From the IMG/VR virus record IMGVR_UViG_3300032249_001455, positions 1 through 64,000 of that record: DNA of 64,000 nt, one strand, 5' to 3'. Below the pieces are notes generated by a model. The model worked only from the letters and a program-made list of their open reading frames with translations, was not told the DNA's origin and did no database searches. A program made the translations under genes and the position numbers. Of the stretch, positions 15,876 through 24,656 are shown piece by piece (the stretch's first letter is position 1; every line of letters begins with the position of its first letter). This DNA is from a virus.

Positions 15876-17483
15876 ATGCATGAATTTGAAGACGAACCTC
15901 TGTCGGACGCCGAGCAGGCGGAACTCGACAAACTCACCAACCCGGATGACAATCCCGACGAAAAGTACAAGTGGGACGAGGAATTCCAGAGGACGATAAT
16001 CGGGCTTCTGCTCAACGACAGGTGGTTTGCGACACAGTGTCAGGACCTCATAAAGCCTTCTTATTTCGTAGACGAACGGCACCAGCTCGTGTGCCGGATA
16101 CTGTTTGATCACATAGATTCCTACAAGACGATTCCTTCGAAGACGCTCGTGATGCAGGAGGTGAAGGACAAGACCGCAAACAAGGACGAGCAGTCTAGAT
16201 TTCATTACACCGCAGAAATAGAACTGATATACAAAAAGTATGTCCCGGGACTCGACACAAGAGAGGCCTTTCTCAACAAGATAATAAACTTTGCCAAGCT
16301 GATGGCTCTAAAGGTCGCCTTTGATCAGTCCCTCGGCCTCATAAAGAGGAATCCCGAGAGCGAGGACACGTGGATAAAAATTCAAGGCGTTCTGAAGGGA
16401 GCCCTTCTCGTGGACAGGAACTTCGAGGAGGGACTGAACTACTTCCAGACCTTCGAGGAGCGGTACGAGAGGATGCAGAAGGATGAGGAGACGAGGGAGA
16501 GGTTCACGAGCGGGTTTGACAGGATAGACGACGCCCTCCTCGGGGGCGGGTGTCACCGTGGCGAGATTTATTCGTGGATCGGAATGAGCGGAAGCGGAAA
16601 GTCCCTCGCCCTTGTCGGAGCCGCCCTTCAGAACGTCGTCAGGCTCGGCAAGAAGGTTCTGTACGTGTCTCTTGAAATGGGAGAGGACGCCATAGCCGAA
16701 AGATTTGACGCCCAGCTTTCGGGGGTGGACATCAACAAACTACAAGAATACAGAGAAAAGGTCAGGGCTGCCTTCGAGGACAAGCTCCGCGACAAGGAGG
16801 ACAAGCGCCTTCTAATAATAAAGCAGTTTCCCGCCGGAAGCATGACTGTCGCGACCCTCAGAGCCTACATGCAGCAGCTTCAGCTCGTGGGATTCATCCC
16901 CGATCTTGTCGTCATAGACTACATCGGCGAAATGAAGGACTATCCCGGCATTCCAACGTACGAATCCAGATACAGGATGGTCCGCGACCTCCGGGGACTC
17001 GCCACGGAGGAGAACATCTGCATATTCACCGCCATGCAGCCGAACAAGGACGCCCGCGAGGCCCAGAAGAAGGACGGCCTGGGCGACGGCGTCATAGACG
17101 ACACCAATCTCGCTGACTCCTACGGGCAGATCAGACCCCTTGACGGGTGTTGGAGCATAAATCAGATGCAGGCCGAGAAGGAGGCCGGCATAGCCCGCAT
17201 ATTCGTCATCAAGCACAGGCACGGCAAGAGCAGGTTCACATTCTGGGCCCAGTTTGACAAGGAGACGCTCCAAATAAAGCAGATAGCGGAGGACGTCTAC
17301 AACAAAATATGGAAGGAATACTCTTTCAAGAAGACGGAGCGCGCTTCCGACATGGACATGCAGGCCGAGATGCTCGCCTCCAAGACAAAGAAGAAAAAGA
17401 TGCTGGAGAACGACGCGGGGTACGATGATCCCGACTCTCCCGACGTACAACCGCCATTAGAAGAAGGAGAAAAGGGTGACTGA
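15876..17483 (+). CDS. DnaB/gp41-type replicative helicase
   Basis: 535 aa. N-terminal DnaB-like domain about 30-130 (EFQRTIIGLLL...); RecA-type ATPase with Walker A WIGMSGSGKS (residues 235-243), VSLEMGED and Walker B DLVVIDYI (343-350). C-terminal acidic/Lys tail (EKGD). It unwinds DNA ahead of the polymerase as a hexamer. No primase domain is fused to it, so the primase must lie elsewhere. It overlaps the UvsY-like gene by 8 bp. Confidence 0.9.
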   Translation: MHEFEDEPLSDAEQAELDKLTNPDDNPDEKYKWDEEFQRTIIGLLLNDRWFATQCQDLIKPSYFVDERHQLVCRILFDHIDSYKTIPSKTLVMQEVKDKTANKDEQSRFHYTAEIELIYKKYVPGLDTREAFLNKIINFAKLMALKVAFDQSLGLIKRNPESEDTWIKIQGVLKGALLVDRNFEEGLNYFQTFEERYERMQKDEETRERFTSGFDRIDDALLGGGCHRGEIYSWIGMSGSGKSLALVGAALQNVVRLGKKVLYVSLEMGEDAIAERFDAQLSGVDINKLQEYREKVRAAFEDKLRDKEDKRLLIIKQFPAGSMTVATLRAYMQQLQLVGFIPDLVVIDYIGEMKDYPGIPTYESRYRMVRDLRGLATEENICIFTAMQPNKDAREAQKKDGLGDGVIDDTNLADSYGQIRPLDGCWSINQMQAEKEAGIARIFVIKHRHGKSRFTFWAQFDKETLQIKQIAEDVYNKIWKEYSFKKTERASDMDMQAEMLASKTKKKKMLENDAGYDDPDSPDVQPPLEEGEKGD

Positions 17484-18006
17484 AATAAACGACCTCGTAC
17501 CGAAGGGCGATGCCGACAGGGTCGCGCCCCACGCGCAGACCACGATAAAGATAGGCGGCCAGGAGATCGTCCTGGACAACACAAGGCTGTCTTTCAACGA
17601 GATTAGCCTCAATAATTTCATGGAGAACCTCGCCCTCTGGTACGACTACTTCAGCCAGAAGCTCGCAGAGGCCGAGGCCATACTGGCCTACAAGGAGTAT
17701 GAGTATGACATACTTTTCTCCGCCTCTTACGAGAAGAGCAAGGAGGAGGGGTGTACTGACAAGCTTGCGGAGGCAAGCACAAAGAAGGACGCAAATGTCT
17801 GCGAGGCCAAGAGGGAGATCATCGGAGCCAAGCACAAGGTCACTCTCATTAAGCAGCACCTCAAGGCGTGGGACAAGGCCCATGAGAACGCGATGAGCAG
17901 GGGTCACATGGTGCGCAAGGAGATGGACAAGCTTAACACCGACATCGTATTCAAGAACCGGGACGACGCGGTGAGCGGCATCGTAGGCAGAAGCCGTTCC
18001 GAATGA
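17476..18006 (+). CDS. Candidate UvsY-like recombination mediator
   Basis: 176 aa, GTG start overlapping the helicase stop. A short N-terminal strand region (IVLDNTRLSFNEISLNNF) precedes a long charged helix region with LWYDYFSQKLAEAE...AYKEYEYDILFSASYEKSKE. This resembles the layout of T4 UvsY (I-D-T-L...YS.W followed by helix). The position between gp41-like helicase and gp32/UvsX genes supports this, since UvsY loads UvsX on gp32-coated ssDNA. Sequence similarity is weak, so treat it as a context-based call. Confidence 0.45.
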   Translation: MTEINDLVPKGDADRVAPHAQTTIKIGGQEIVLDNTRLSFNEISLNNFMENLALWYDYFSQKLAEAEAILAYKEYEYDILFSASYEKSKEEGCTDKLAEASTKKDANVCEAKREIIGAKHKVTLIKQHLKAWDKAHENAMSRGHMVRKEMDKLNTDIVFKNRDDAVSGIVGRSRSE

Positions 18007-18644
18007 GGCGTGGTGTGGATTTCCTCGTAGATCCCGACAACATAACGAAGTACGACTGCACGGATCACGAGCTTCAGCTCGTGCTTCTTTTCTGGATATG
18101 CGCCGCGGGCAAGAAGGCATCCACCGCGGCGCGAAACCTGAGCCGCATGCTTTCCCATGGCAGGGATAGATTCGGCACGGACGAGCCGTTCGAGATAATC
18201 CGCAGGTTTGGAGCCGACCTTGCGGAATCCATGAGGGCGCATGGGATAGGATGCTACAACAACAAGAGCAGGTCAATGCTTGATCTGGCAAGCAGGAGGC
18301 TTGATCTCAAAAATTGCGGCGTCTCTGATCTTGAATCCGTTCGCGGCATAGGGCCGAAGACCTCCCGGTGTTTCCTCATGCACAGCAGGAGGGGAGCGAG
18401 GTACGCAGGCCTTGACACCCATGTTTTGAAGTACATGAGGGAAAAGGGAATAGATGTTCCCAAGTCTACTCCGACGGGAGGAAAGTACCTTGAGCTTGAG
18501 GCGAAGTTTCTGGAGATGGCCGACATATCAGGAAAGACAATTGCGGAGTTTGATCTTGAGATATGGAGGCACTACTCGGGAATCAGAAAAAAATACGCCG
18601 GGTCAGACGAGCGTCCGGCGGGGCCATTGCGATCAAGGCCATGA
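18003..18644 (+). CDS. HhH-GPD DNA glycosylase (endonuclease III-like)
   Basis: 213 aa. Helix-hairpin-helix SVRGIGPKTSRCF (residues 112-124) followed by YAGLDTHVLKYM with the catalytic Asp138. The N-terminal helical half has the GPD fold layout. Lys119 in GPKT is at the position of the lyase Lys in Nth, suggesting a bifunctional enzyme. No C-terminal 4Fe-4S Cys cluster. Role: base excision of damaged or modified bases. Overlaps the UvsY-like gene by 4 nt. Confidence 0.75.
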   Translation: MRRGVDFLVDPDNITKYDCTDHELQLVLLFWICAAGKKASTAARNLSRMLSHGRDRFGTDEPFEIIRRFGADLAESMRAHGIGCYNNKSRSMLDLASRRLDLKNCGVSDLESVRGIGPKTSRCFLMHSRRGARYAGLDTHVLKYMREKGIDVPKSTPTGGKYLELEAKFLEMADISGKTIAEFDLEIWRHYSGIRKKYAGSDERPAGPLRSRP

Positions 18645-18740
18645 TTCCTGCCCGGCTCTCTACTGCCTTTCCGCTTCGGCTTTTCACCTGTTGCCTCCAT
18701 GGGTTGGAGAACTAGTTTCTTTTTTAGCTAGATTATTGGC

Positions 18741-19361
18741 ATGGACTTGAACAGGCTGAAGTGCGATATAGATAAGGCTCTGTCTTCGGGCCTTTTGGGG
18801 ACGAGCGTCCTCCTTGGGCATCTTCGTCTGATAGACGAAGACTCCAGAAAAAGCCCCCAGTACCAGGACCCAAAGCATCTTCCTTTCTATTATCACCTCG
18901 CGAAGCATATAGGTCCCGCTTCCGTTCTGAACGTTGGCTTCAATCTCGCCCTTCCCCTTTGCTGTTTTTTGAAGGGCTCTTCTTCTGTCACAAGGGCGGT
19001 CGGCCTTCAGACATCATCTGCGGAGTTCTATTCTCCTCGTCTTGCCCTGGCCAACATCAGAGACGTGAAGGGCAGAAGGTTTCCTGTCGACTTCCATTTT
19101 GGCAAGGCCACCGACGAGAACCTCTCCAGAAAGGTTTCCGGCGGCGTTGACCTCGCCATGATCACGGAGAGGATTGGCTCGGATTTGCTTGATGTCCTGG
19201 AGGTGTGCTGGCAGAATCTGAATCTCGACGGTTTCGTAGTGCTTGACAGAGCCCCTCCCGAATCCGCAGAAGGCAGGCTTTTTTCGGATTTCTGCAGGTC
19301 AAAGAACAGAGACTTGATATTTTTTAATACGAGGTACGGAACCGCTCTTGCGATGAAATGA
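18741..19361 (+). CDS. Methyltransferase-fold protein, degenerate
   Basis: 206 aa. ASVLNVGFNLALPLCCFL has the position of SAM motif I but lacks the G.G.G pattern. GGVDLAMITERIGSDLLDVLEVC and LDGFVVLDRAPP follow the Rossmann strand order of class I methyltransferases. It may have lost activity or use another ligand. It is related in style to the glycan-cluster methyltransferases but separated from them. A 96-bp gap with T-rich DNA precedes it. Confidence 0.4.
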   Translation: MDLNRLKCDIDKALSSGLLGTSVLLGHLRLIDEDSRKSPQYQDPKHLPFYYHLAKHIGPASVLNVGFNLALPLCCFLKGSSSVTRAVGLQTSSAEFYSPRLALANIRDVKGRRFPVDFHFGKATDENLSRKVSGGVDLAMITERIGSDLLDVLEVCWQNLNLDGFVVLDRAPPESAEGRLFSDFCRSKNRDLIFFNTRYGTALAMK

Positions 19362-19384
19362 AATGCCGCAGCTATTTTTAATAC

Positions 19385-20104
19385 ATGGGATACGAGATTT
19401 TTTACAGTTACAAGGAGGCCTTGGATAGTCCCGGCACTTACGGGGAAGAGGTCAAGACGAAAAGCGTCAAGGTGGGCAAGGTCACCGACGATGTCGGTCT
19501 GGAAGTCGTCGCGGGCAAGGTGATGAGCCAGCTCGCCCGGCGGAACATACTGATCGTGGACGTGGAGATATACGAGTATGCCAAGAAGAAACTGGGATAC
19601 AGGGAGGCCTCCGACGGCATCGTCATAAAGGGGAAGAAGTTTAGTTTTGATTCGGGGGCAGTGGTCACGACCGAAGACTTCGAGTCCGAGGACGATTTCA
19701 AGCCCGAAGACGACTTCAAGCCAGTGCCGTCGCCATCAAGGGATCTCGCCGACAAGTCGTGCCCCGTCAGGAGGAACCTTGCGAAGCGAGCGATCCGCCA
19801 GGAAATGTACGATCCCGATCCCGTAGGCGAGCAGAAGGTCAGACAGAAGGGCCTGAAGTTCACTATGGGCAGGAAGTACCCCGTCCATTCCGAGGAATCC
19901 CTCGGATCCACCCTCGTCTACAGCACCACCGACGACTCCGGAAAGGAAGTGAAGGTCAGCGCCGAGTACTTCGTCGCCGTTGGAGCCGGACTTTCGCAGG
20001 AGGACGAAGGGCCGAAGTACGTCGGAGCCGAGAACCAGAAGGAAGAGATAAACCTCTGGGGCAACTACGAGAGAACCGAAATGCCGGACATAAGGATAAG
20101 ATGA
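19385..20104 (+). CDS. Unknown protein with an acidic duplicated segment
   Basis: 239 aa. N-terminal 95 residues look folded (alpha/beta: KVMSQLARRNILIVDVEIYEYAKK). An acidic linker with a near-duplicate (SEDDFKPEDDFKP) is followed by a C-terminal basic/aromatic region containing RQKGLKFTMGRKYPV. No known family. Located between HhH and gp32-type genes; overlaps the next gene by 4 nt (ATGA). Confidence 0.65.
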   Translation: MGYEIFYSYKEALDSPGTYGEEVKTKSVKVGKVTDDVGLEVVAGKVMSQLARRNILIVDVEIYEYAKKKLGYREASDGIVIKGKKFSFDSGAVVTTEDFESEDDFKPEDDFKPVPSPSRDLADKSCPVRRNLAKRAIRQEMYDPDPVGEQKVRQKGLKFTMGRKYPVHSEESLGSTLVYSTTDDSGKEVKVSAEYFVAVGAGLSQEDEGPKYVGAENQKEEINLWGNYERTEMPDIRIR

Positions 20105-20535
20105 TGACAACCAAGAAACAGCTTCAGAAGAAGAAGGCGCGCGAACTCAAGGGCAAGGCCAGAGCCGCGGCGCGGCGGCACAAGCTGGAGCAGATCAAGA
20201 GGGATGATAGAAGGGGCGCAAAACTGAACAGAAGGTTCAGGGAAAAGATCGTCCCATTCGTCAAGGATCCCGAGAAGAAGAAGGCCATAGAGGAAAAGAG
20301 CAATCAGAAGTCGATTGAGAAGCTTGAAAAGAACATGCAAATTCTCAAGGCTCTGGAGGAGGAGCATCTCAGGGAGGCCGAAGAAAGACGCAAGATCAAC
20401 GAGAGCCTCGAGGCCGAGGGCCACGTCACTCTCCAGGACAAGGTCAAGGCTCTTGAGGAGAAGGCCAGGTCAAGCCTTGATGAGGAGCAGGCTGCGTCGG
20501 GTGGCATAGATTTGACCGCGGAAACACCGTCGTGA
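20101..20535 (+). CDS. Lys/Arg/Glu-rich coiled-coil protein
   Basis: 144 aa from the ATG at 20101, chosen because it overlaps the upstream stop (ATGA); the same frame is open further upstream inside that gene. Very high charge: basic N-terminus (KKQLQKKKARELKGKARAAA) and a long acidic/basic heptad-like helix (NMQILKALEEEHLREAEERR). Likely an extended helix that binds nucleic acid or a partner; function unknown. Followed by a strong promoter. Confidence 0.6.
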   Translation: MMTTKKQLQKKKARELKGKARAAARRHKLEQIKRDDRRGAKLNRRFREKIVPFVKDPEKKKAIEEKSNQKSIEKLEKNMQILKALEEEHLREAEERRKINESLEAEGHVTLQDKVKALEEKARSSLDEEQAASGGIDLTAETPS

Positions 20536-20553
20536 AAAATCTAGAAAAATCTA

Positions 20554-20582
20554 TTGACAGCCACCCTATATTACATTATAAC
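20554..20582 (+). promoter_or_regulatory. Consensus sigma70-type promoter for the ssDNA-binding gene
   Basis: TTGACA (20554-20559), a 17-bp spacer and TATAAC (20577-20582). This is 11 of 12 consensus positions with ideal spacing. The start would be near 20589, giving a leader of about 55 nt before the gp32-like ATG at 20646. It suggests early transcription by the host RNA polymerase. Confidence 0.8.
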
Positions 20583-20645
20583 TTGCCGACGCGAACAGAA
20601 GTAGCGTTGGTTTGAACTTTCAACTTTTAACAACGGAGAATTAAC

Positions 20646-21581
20646 ATGTCACTTGATCTTGGTTCACTTCAGAGCGATTACAAGGGCCTCAAGTCCGCCG
20701 AGGGTTCTGGCGGCTCCTTCCTCGAGAATTTCGTAAAGATGCCGGAAGGCAAGGGGAGCGTGGTGATGCGCCTCCTTCCTCCCGCCCCCTCCAGCAAGTT
20801 CGGCCGCGATAAGAGCCCTTTCTATCTCACCACGGCCCTCCACAGGGTCAACGGCAAGAGCATCCATGACATCCGCGAGTATGTCAACGGCAAGTGGGTC
20901 GGCAAGAATCCCATCGTGGATTACATCCGCCACTGCTGGAAGGAGTCGGAGCAGGCCGCCCCCGCCGAGCGAGACCGCCTGCAGAACCTCTACAGGCAGC
21001 TCAAGCCCATCGAGAGGTACTACTACAACGTCATCGTCCGCTCGGAGACCGCCGAGGACGGCACGGTGAAGAAGAATGTCGGGCCGAAGATTCTCTCCGT
21101 CGGCAAGACGGTTCACGAGATCATCCTCCGCGGCATTCTCGGCGACAAGGAGATGAACCAGCCGCAGCTCGGCGACGTCACCGACTTCAAGAACGGCTAC
21201 GACTTCAAGCTCGTCAAGACGATACGCAAGTCGGGCGACCAGCAGTTTCCGAACTACGAGGGTTCGCACTTCCTCGAGCAGAGCCCCGCTGCCGACCCGG
21301 ACGAGTGCAAGAAGTGGATGGAGGGCGTACACGACCTCGTCGCCCTCAGAACCCTCAAGACCTACGAGGAACTGGAGCACGAGCTCGCCGTGCATCTCGG
21401 ACTCAAGCAGGAGTCCTCCGGCGGCTTTGATCCGTCGAAGTTTGCGACCAAGCCCGCCGCCCCCGTCGCGGAGGAGAAGGTCGCGGCCCCCAAGGCCAGG
21501 GTCGAGGAGGAATCCACGGGCGGCGACGACGACGAGATCGCCGACAAGGACTTCCTCGAGGAACTCAGAAGGCTGGGCTGA
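20646..21581 (+). CDS. gp32-like single-stranded DNA-binding protein
   Basis: 311 aa, close to T4 gp32 (301 aa). The core (residues 25-220) has the gp32-type N-terminal segment FLENFVKMPEGKGSVVMRLLPP, aromatic/basic ssDNA-binding stretches (RYYYNVIVRSE, PKILSVGKTVHEIIL) and a C-terminal acidic tail (GGDDDEIADKDFLEEL) preceded by an Ala/Pro/Lys linker. The zinc-binding Cys/His cluster of T4 gp32 is not evident. Coats ssDNA for replication and UvsX-mediated recombination. Own promoter upstream and terminators downstream indicate high separate expression. Confidence 0.8.
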   Translation: MSLDLGSLQSDYKGLKSAEGSGGSFLENFVKMPEGKGSVVMRLLPPAPSSKFGRDKSPFYLTTALHRVNGKSIHDIREYVNGKWVGKNPIVDYIRHCWKESEQAAPAERDRLQNLYRQLKPIERYYYNVIVRSETAEDGTVKKNVGPKILSVGKTVHEIILRGILGDKEMNQPQLGDVTDFKNGYDFKLVKTIRKSGDQQFPNYEGSHFLEQSPAADPDECKKWMEGVHDLVALRTLKTYEELEHELAVHLGLKQESSGGFDPSKFATKPAAPVAEEKVAAPKARVEEESTGGDDDEIADKDFLEELRRLG

Positions 21582-21599
21582 TAGGATTCGATAAGAGAA

Positions 21600-21633
21600 C
21601 CTCTCCCCGGGACAATCGGGTCCCGGGGAGAGG
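21600..21633 (+). terminator. Strong GC hairpin after the gp32-like gene
   Basis: CCTCTCCCCGGGA and TCCCGGGGAGAGG form a perfect 13-bp stem with an 8-nt loop, followed by ATATTTCC. No long U-tract, but a second hairpin lies just downstream. Probably reduces read-through into the recombinase gene or protects the 3' end of the ssDNA-binding mRNA. Confidence 0.65.
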
Positions 21634-21641
21634 ATATTTCC

Positions 21642-21656
21642 AGCCCCCTCTGGGCT
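21642..21656 (+). terminator. Second small hairpin with T-run
   Basis: AGCCC and GGGCT pair around a 5-nt loop and are followed by TTCT. Acts in tandem with the 13-bp hairpin upstream, leaving a 30-nt leader before the UvsX ATG at 21687, which has an AAAAAAGGAG ribosome-binding site. Confidence 0.45.
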
Positions 21657-21686
21657 TTCTGCAACAAATCAAAAAAAGGAGACATC

Positions 21687-22877
21687 ATGGCTAAGAAGAA
21701 TAAGGGTGAGGATTCGGCTCTTGACGAGATATTGAGTTCCACCGGAGGAGAACTCCTCCGAAACGCAGGCCAGGTTCCGTACTACGTGGACACCGGCAAC
21801 CTCGCTATCAACTACGCGTGCAGCGGGAGGTTCATCAGCGGAGGCTTCCCCGGGGGCAGAATCATAGAGGCCTTCGGTCCCGAAGCCTCCGGCAAGTCGC
21901 TTCTCGGATACTGCTTCCTCGGAGCCATTCAGAAGCAAGGCGGCATCGCCGTTCTGCTGGACTGCGAAAGGTCGAGCGGAAGCGACTTCGCGGAGCGTTG
22001 CGGACACGTTGACCCCGACAAGCTCCTTGTGTTCGATCCCGTGACCCTCCAGCAGGTCGAGAAGAAGATCATCGCCGTCGTCAATGCCATCCGCGCCAAG
22101 TTCCCCAAGAAGCCCATCGGCATCGTCTGGGACAGCATCGGCGTCAATCCCACCGACAGGGAGTGGAGCGAGGTGGAATTGCCCGAGAACGCCACCAAGG
22201 CGGAGCGAGACGCCGTCGGGAACGAGAGGCCGGGCGAACGAGCCAAGTTTGCAAACAAGATATTGAGGAGCCTCAATCCCTTCCTCAACGACAAGGATGC
22301 GACCTTGTACGTCATAAACCAGGTGCGCAAGAAGATCGGGGTGATATACGGCAACGACGAGACCACCTCCGGTGGCGGCGAGGCCCTGAAGTTCTACGCC
22401 TCACTCAGGTTCCGAACCGGCTCCCCGAAGGCGTTCCAGGACAAGAGCACAAAGCTTTCGCTCGGCACAAACATGACAATTGTCAACAAGAAGAACAGGC
22501 ACTTCACCCCAGGAATAAAGATAGAAAACGTCCCGTTGTTTTACGATTCGGGAATCAATCCCCTCGGGGGCCTCATGGACGCCATCCTCATGTCAAAGAG
22601 GGTCGAGACCGCCAAGGGCGCAGGCAAGTACAAGATTCTCTCCCCGTGGAACGGCGGCGACGAGGAGGCGGTGTTCCAGCAGGCCAAGTCGGCTCCGTTC
22701 GACGCCGAGGTTCTGATAAAGTATCCCGCTCTCATAGATGCCGAAAGCCCGGAGCAGGTCAGGGAGTATCTGAAGGAGTGGTCCGACGCCATCGCCCTCA
22801 CCAACAGCGACAGCGTGGAGCAGGTGGACACGCACCAGGATGTAAGCAACTTGATCGGCGAAAGAAATGAAGATTGA
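21687..22877 (+). CDS. uvsX: UvsX/RecA-family recombinase
   Basis: 396 aa (T4 UvsX 391). Walker A FGPEASGKS (residues 63-71), acidic ERSSGSDF, Walker B-type IGIVWDSIGV, DNA-binding loop region GNERPGERAKFANK and YVINQVRKK. The TTSGGGEALKFYASLR segment is the typical RecA/UvsX L2 area. Forms the presynaptic filament on ssDNA for recombination-dependent replication. Lies directly after the gp32-like gene; its end overlaps the next small gene by 11 bp. Confidence 0.9.
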   Translation: MAKKNKGEDSALDEILSSTGGELLRNAGQVPYYVDTGNLAINYACSGRFISGGFPGGRIIEAFGPEASGKSLLGYCFLGAIQKQGGIAVLLDCERSSGSDFAERCGHVDPDKLLVFDPVTLQQVEKKIIAVVNAIRAKFPKKPIGIVWDSIGVNPTDREWSEVELPENATKAERDAVGNERPGERAKFANKILRSLNPFLNDKDATLYVINQVRKKIGVIYGNDETTSGGGEALKFYASLRFRTGSPKAFQDKSTKLSLGTNMTIVNKKNRHFTPGIKIENVPLFYDSGINPLGGLMDAILMSKRVETAKGAGKYKILSPWNGGDEEAVFQQAKSAPFDAEVLIKYPALIDAESPEQVREYLKEWSDAIALTNSDSVEQVDTHQDVSNLIGERNED

Positions 22878-23073
22878 ACTGACGGACGACCAGATTGACG
22901 AAGTCGTTCTTTTTGAGATGAGGCGCCACTCGGAACTTTTGAAGTCCAACGTGGCCTCTCTCAAAAGAAAGAGACGCAGAGAGAAGTACGAGAACGAAGA
23001 CCTCGAGAGATTCAAAGAGATTCTGTCTGCCATGAAGGTGATGCTCGGCTACTACGGCAGTCACCTGAAGTGA
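22867..23073 (+). CDS. Small helical protein
   Basis: 68 aa, highly charged, predicted helical (KSNVASLKRKRRREKYENEDLERFKEIL). No family recognised. Overlaps the end of uvsX, so it is coupled to the recombinase. Confidence 0.6.
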   Translation: MKIELTDDQIDEVVLFEMRRHSELLKSNVASLKRKRRREKYENEDLERFKEILSAMKVMLGYYGSHLK

Positions 23074-23325
23074 TCATTTGATCTTTTTGTTCTTTTTGTT
23101 CTCGATTATCTTGTAGCCGACTTTTTCGCCTTTGTAGTTTTTGTCGCAGAGGGCCGGCACAAGCCCCTTCAGATCTAGAATTCTCTTTCTTTCTATATCT
23201 GCCTTCACCACGAACATCTCGGCGCCGAAGGCCCGGCAGTACTCCTCCAGGTGCTTGAAGTTTCCGAGCAGGGTGAAGAACCGCTTCTTGTCTCTGGTCT
23301 CCAGCATCAGGCATTTCAAAGCCAT
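23074..23325 (-). CDS. Small Lys-rich unknown protein
   Basis: 83 aa on the opposite strand, its stop abutting the end of the previous plus gene. MALKCLMLETRDKKRFFTLLG then a FKHLEEYCRAFGAEMFVVKAD segment (beta-alpha-like), ending in a Lys/Asn-rich tail. Unknown function. A 121-bp intergenic region upstream separates it from the divergent plus gene. Confidence 0.55.
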   Translation of the reverse strand: MALKCLMLETRDKKRFFTLLGNFKHLEEYCRAFGAEMFVVKADIERKRILDLKGLVPALCDKNYKGEKVGYKIIENKKNKKIK

Positions 23326-23446
23326 GAAATTTTTCTCCTATTGCGTTCAAATTAACGTTTTCTGTATGATCCGTCAATGCTTGTTTTTTGGACGAATAAT
23401 CTCGTTTATTGCGTCGCCGGATCATAAATAAGGTGAGCGAAAACAC

Positions 23447-23896
23447 ATGTCAAAATTTGACGAAAAAATAGAAATGATGAGGGGTATGGCCCATCAGCTT
23501 GTGCCCTACAATTTTCCGCTCGGGCCGGTGGAACTGGAATACCACATAGCCCCTCTGAAGAGGTGCGAGGCCGTCGTGGACGGCTATTCCGTCGTTTTCC
23601 ACCTCAACAGGGCCACGTACAACGACCACTACCTGGAGACCTTTCAGGTCTACAACAAGTACGCTCCTTTCCTGCCGTTTTGTCTTGTGACGAAACTCGC
23701 CAAGAAGGTTCTCGGGGGGCATTTTCTCTTCCTCGTTGAATTCTACCAGGACGACAGGAAGGTTTATTGCTGGAGCGTCTGCCTCGACGACAGGGGCAGG
23801 CCGATCTCGTCGCCGACAAAGGAGAAGTCCAAGCCGAGGGTTTTCGAGGGTTTTGAATACATGTACATGACCCCCGATCAGCTCAACCTATATTGA
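23447..23896 (+). CDS. Unknown protein
   Basis: 149 aa, alpha/beta; KFLVTKLAKKVLG-type centre with HFLFLVEFYQDDRKVYCWSVCLDDRG strand region. No family recognised. A TAAGGTGAG stretch 13-21 nt before the ATG may serve as its ribosome-binding site. Confidence 0.6.
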   Translation: MSKFDEKIEMMRGMAHQLVPYNFPLGPVELEYHIAPLKRCEAVVDGYSVVFHLNRATYNDHYLETFQVYNKYAPFLPFCLVTKLAKKVLGGHFLFLVEFYQDDRKVYCWSVCLDDRGRPISSPTKEKSKPRVFEGFEYMYMTPDQLNLY

Positions 23897-23940
23897 TTTC
23901 ATGATTCTTTGCAGTTGATCTCACAAAGGGAGGACAAGCC

Positions 23941-24246
23941 ATGAAAAGGACCAACAAGGAGAAGATTCAGAGGCTTTTTGTAGAATATCTTCTGAAGGAG
24001 GGCGGTCTTGCGCTGACCCTTCCGAACGGGATGGTCCTCGAGGTGGGAGTCACCCAGGAAAACAGGCGCGGCGATCTGGAGATCATTCCCGACTACTGCT
24101 GGGTGGTGGCATCCCAGCGAGACCGTTCCGTCTCCATAGACAGTTACAATCTCGGGCTCAGATACCCCGGCGACAAGGAGATGGTGTGCGAGCACTCCAT
24201 ACAGTCCGCGGATGGAACCAACATCAACGTCGTCGATGTTGTCTAG
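23941..24246 (+). CDS. Unknown protein
   Basis: 101 aa. Basic N-terminal helix (KRTNKEKIQRLFVEYLLK) then mostly beta. GGGAGGACAAGCC upstream contains a good ribosome-binding site. No recognised domain. Confidence 0.6.
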   Translation: MKRTNKEKIQRLFVEYLLKEGGLALTLPNGMVLEVGVTQENRRGDLEIIPDYCWVVASQRDRSVSIDSYNLGLRYPGDKEMVCEHSIQSADGTNINVVDVV

Positions 24247-24258
24247 GCAAATCTGGCA

Positions 24259-24287
24259 TTGACTTTTCTATTGTAATCTACTAATCT
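24259..24287 (+). promoter_or_regulatory. sigma70-type promoter placed for a leaderless transcript
   Basis: TTGACT, 17-bp spacer, TAATCT. Only 7 nt separate the -10 box from the ATG at 24295, so transcription would begin at or next to the start codon. The same geometry occurs before thyX and before the gene at 50729. Confidence 0.55.
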
Positions 24288-24294
24288 GTAACGC

Positions 24295-24366
24295 ATGTGG
24301 CTCGTTGAGAGCCTTTTAATTCTCGCCTTCGGGCGTTTGCTTTCAGATGATGGAGATTTTGAATGA
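24295..24366 (+). CDS. 23-residue leader-type ORF
   Basis: ATG TGG CTC ... TGA encodes MWLVESLLILAFGRLLSDDG plus three residues, a hydrophobic peptide. It begins 7 nt after a -10 box and its stop overlaps the ATG of the next gene, so it may couple or attenuate that gene. A CGCC-TTCG-GGCG hairpin lies inside it. Could be a leader peptide or chance. Confidence 0.35.
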   Translation: MWLVESLLILAFGRLLSDDGDFE

Positions 24367-24641
24367 TTCAGTCAAAGAGGAAGTTGGGAAAGTCGGAGAT
24401 AACCCTTATCAAGGAGTACTGCTCCAGACTTTCGGACGAGGAGTTGCAGACGGTTGCGACGATGCTTCGCGACGAGTTTTCGTATGACATTTGCGTGGCT
24501 CTGGAAATCTTCCAGAAAGACGTTCAGGTCAATCGCTGGCTCAGCCAGTCGACAGGGAACGAAGACCTTCGCGTGCGTGCGGACGGAATCGGCGAACTCG
24601 CCTTGATAGAAATCAACTTGAGGCTTTCCAAGAAGAAGTGA
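24363..24641 (+). CDS. Small unknown protein
   Basis: 92 aa. Helical, with KLGKSEITLIKEYCSRLSDEELQTVATMLRDEF suggesting a small helical bundle; no known family. Translation probably coupled to the 23-codon ORF. Confidence 0.6.
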   Translation: MIQSKRKLGKSEITLIKEYCSRLSDEELQTVATMLRDEFSYDICVALEIFQKDVQVNRWLSQSTGNEDLRVRADGIGELALIEINLRLSKKK

Positions 24642-24656
24642 TTTGGAGGGTGGGAG

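Noticed and set aside
16812-18291. Long minus-strand ORFs opposite the helicase and UvsY-like genes
   Set aside because: Antisense to well-supported genes with recognisable motifs; no start signals.
20664-21395. 243-codon minus-strand ORF opposite the ssDNA-binding gene
   Set aside because: Long only because of high GC third positions; Val/Leu/Asp-rich composition typical of an antisense frame.
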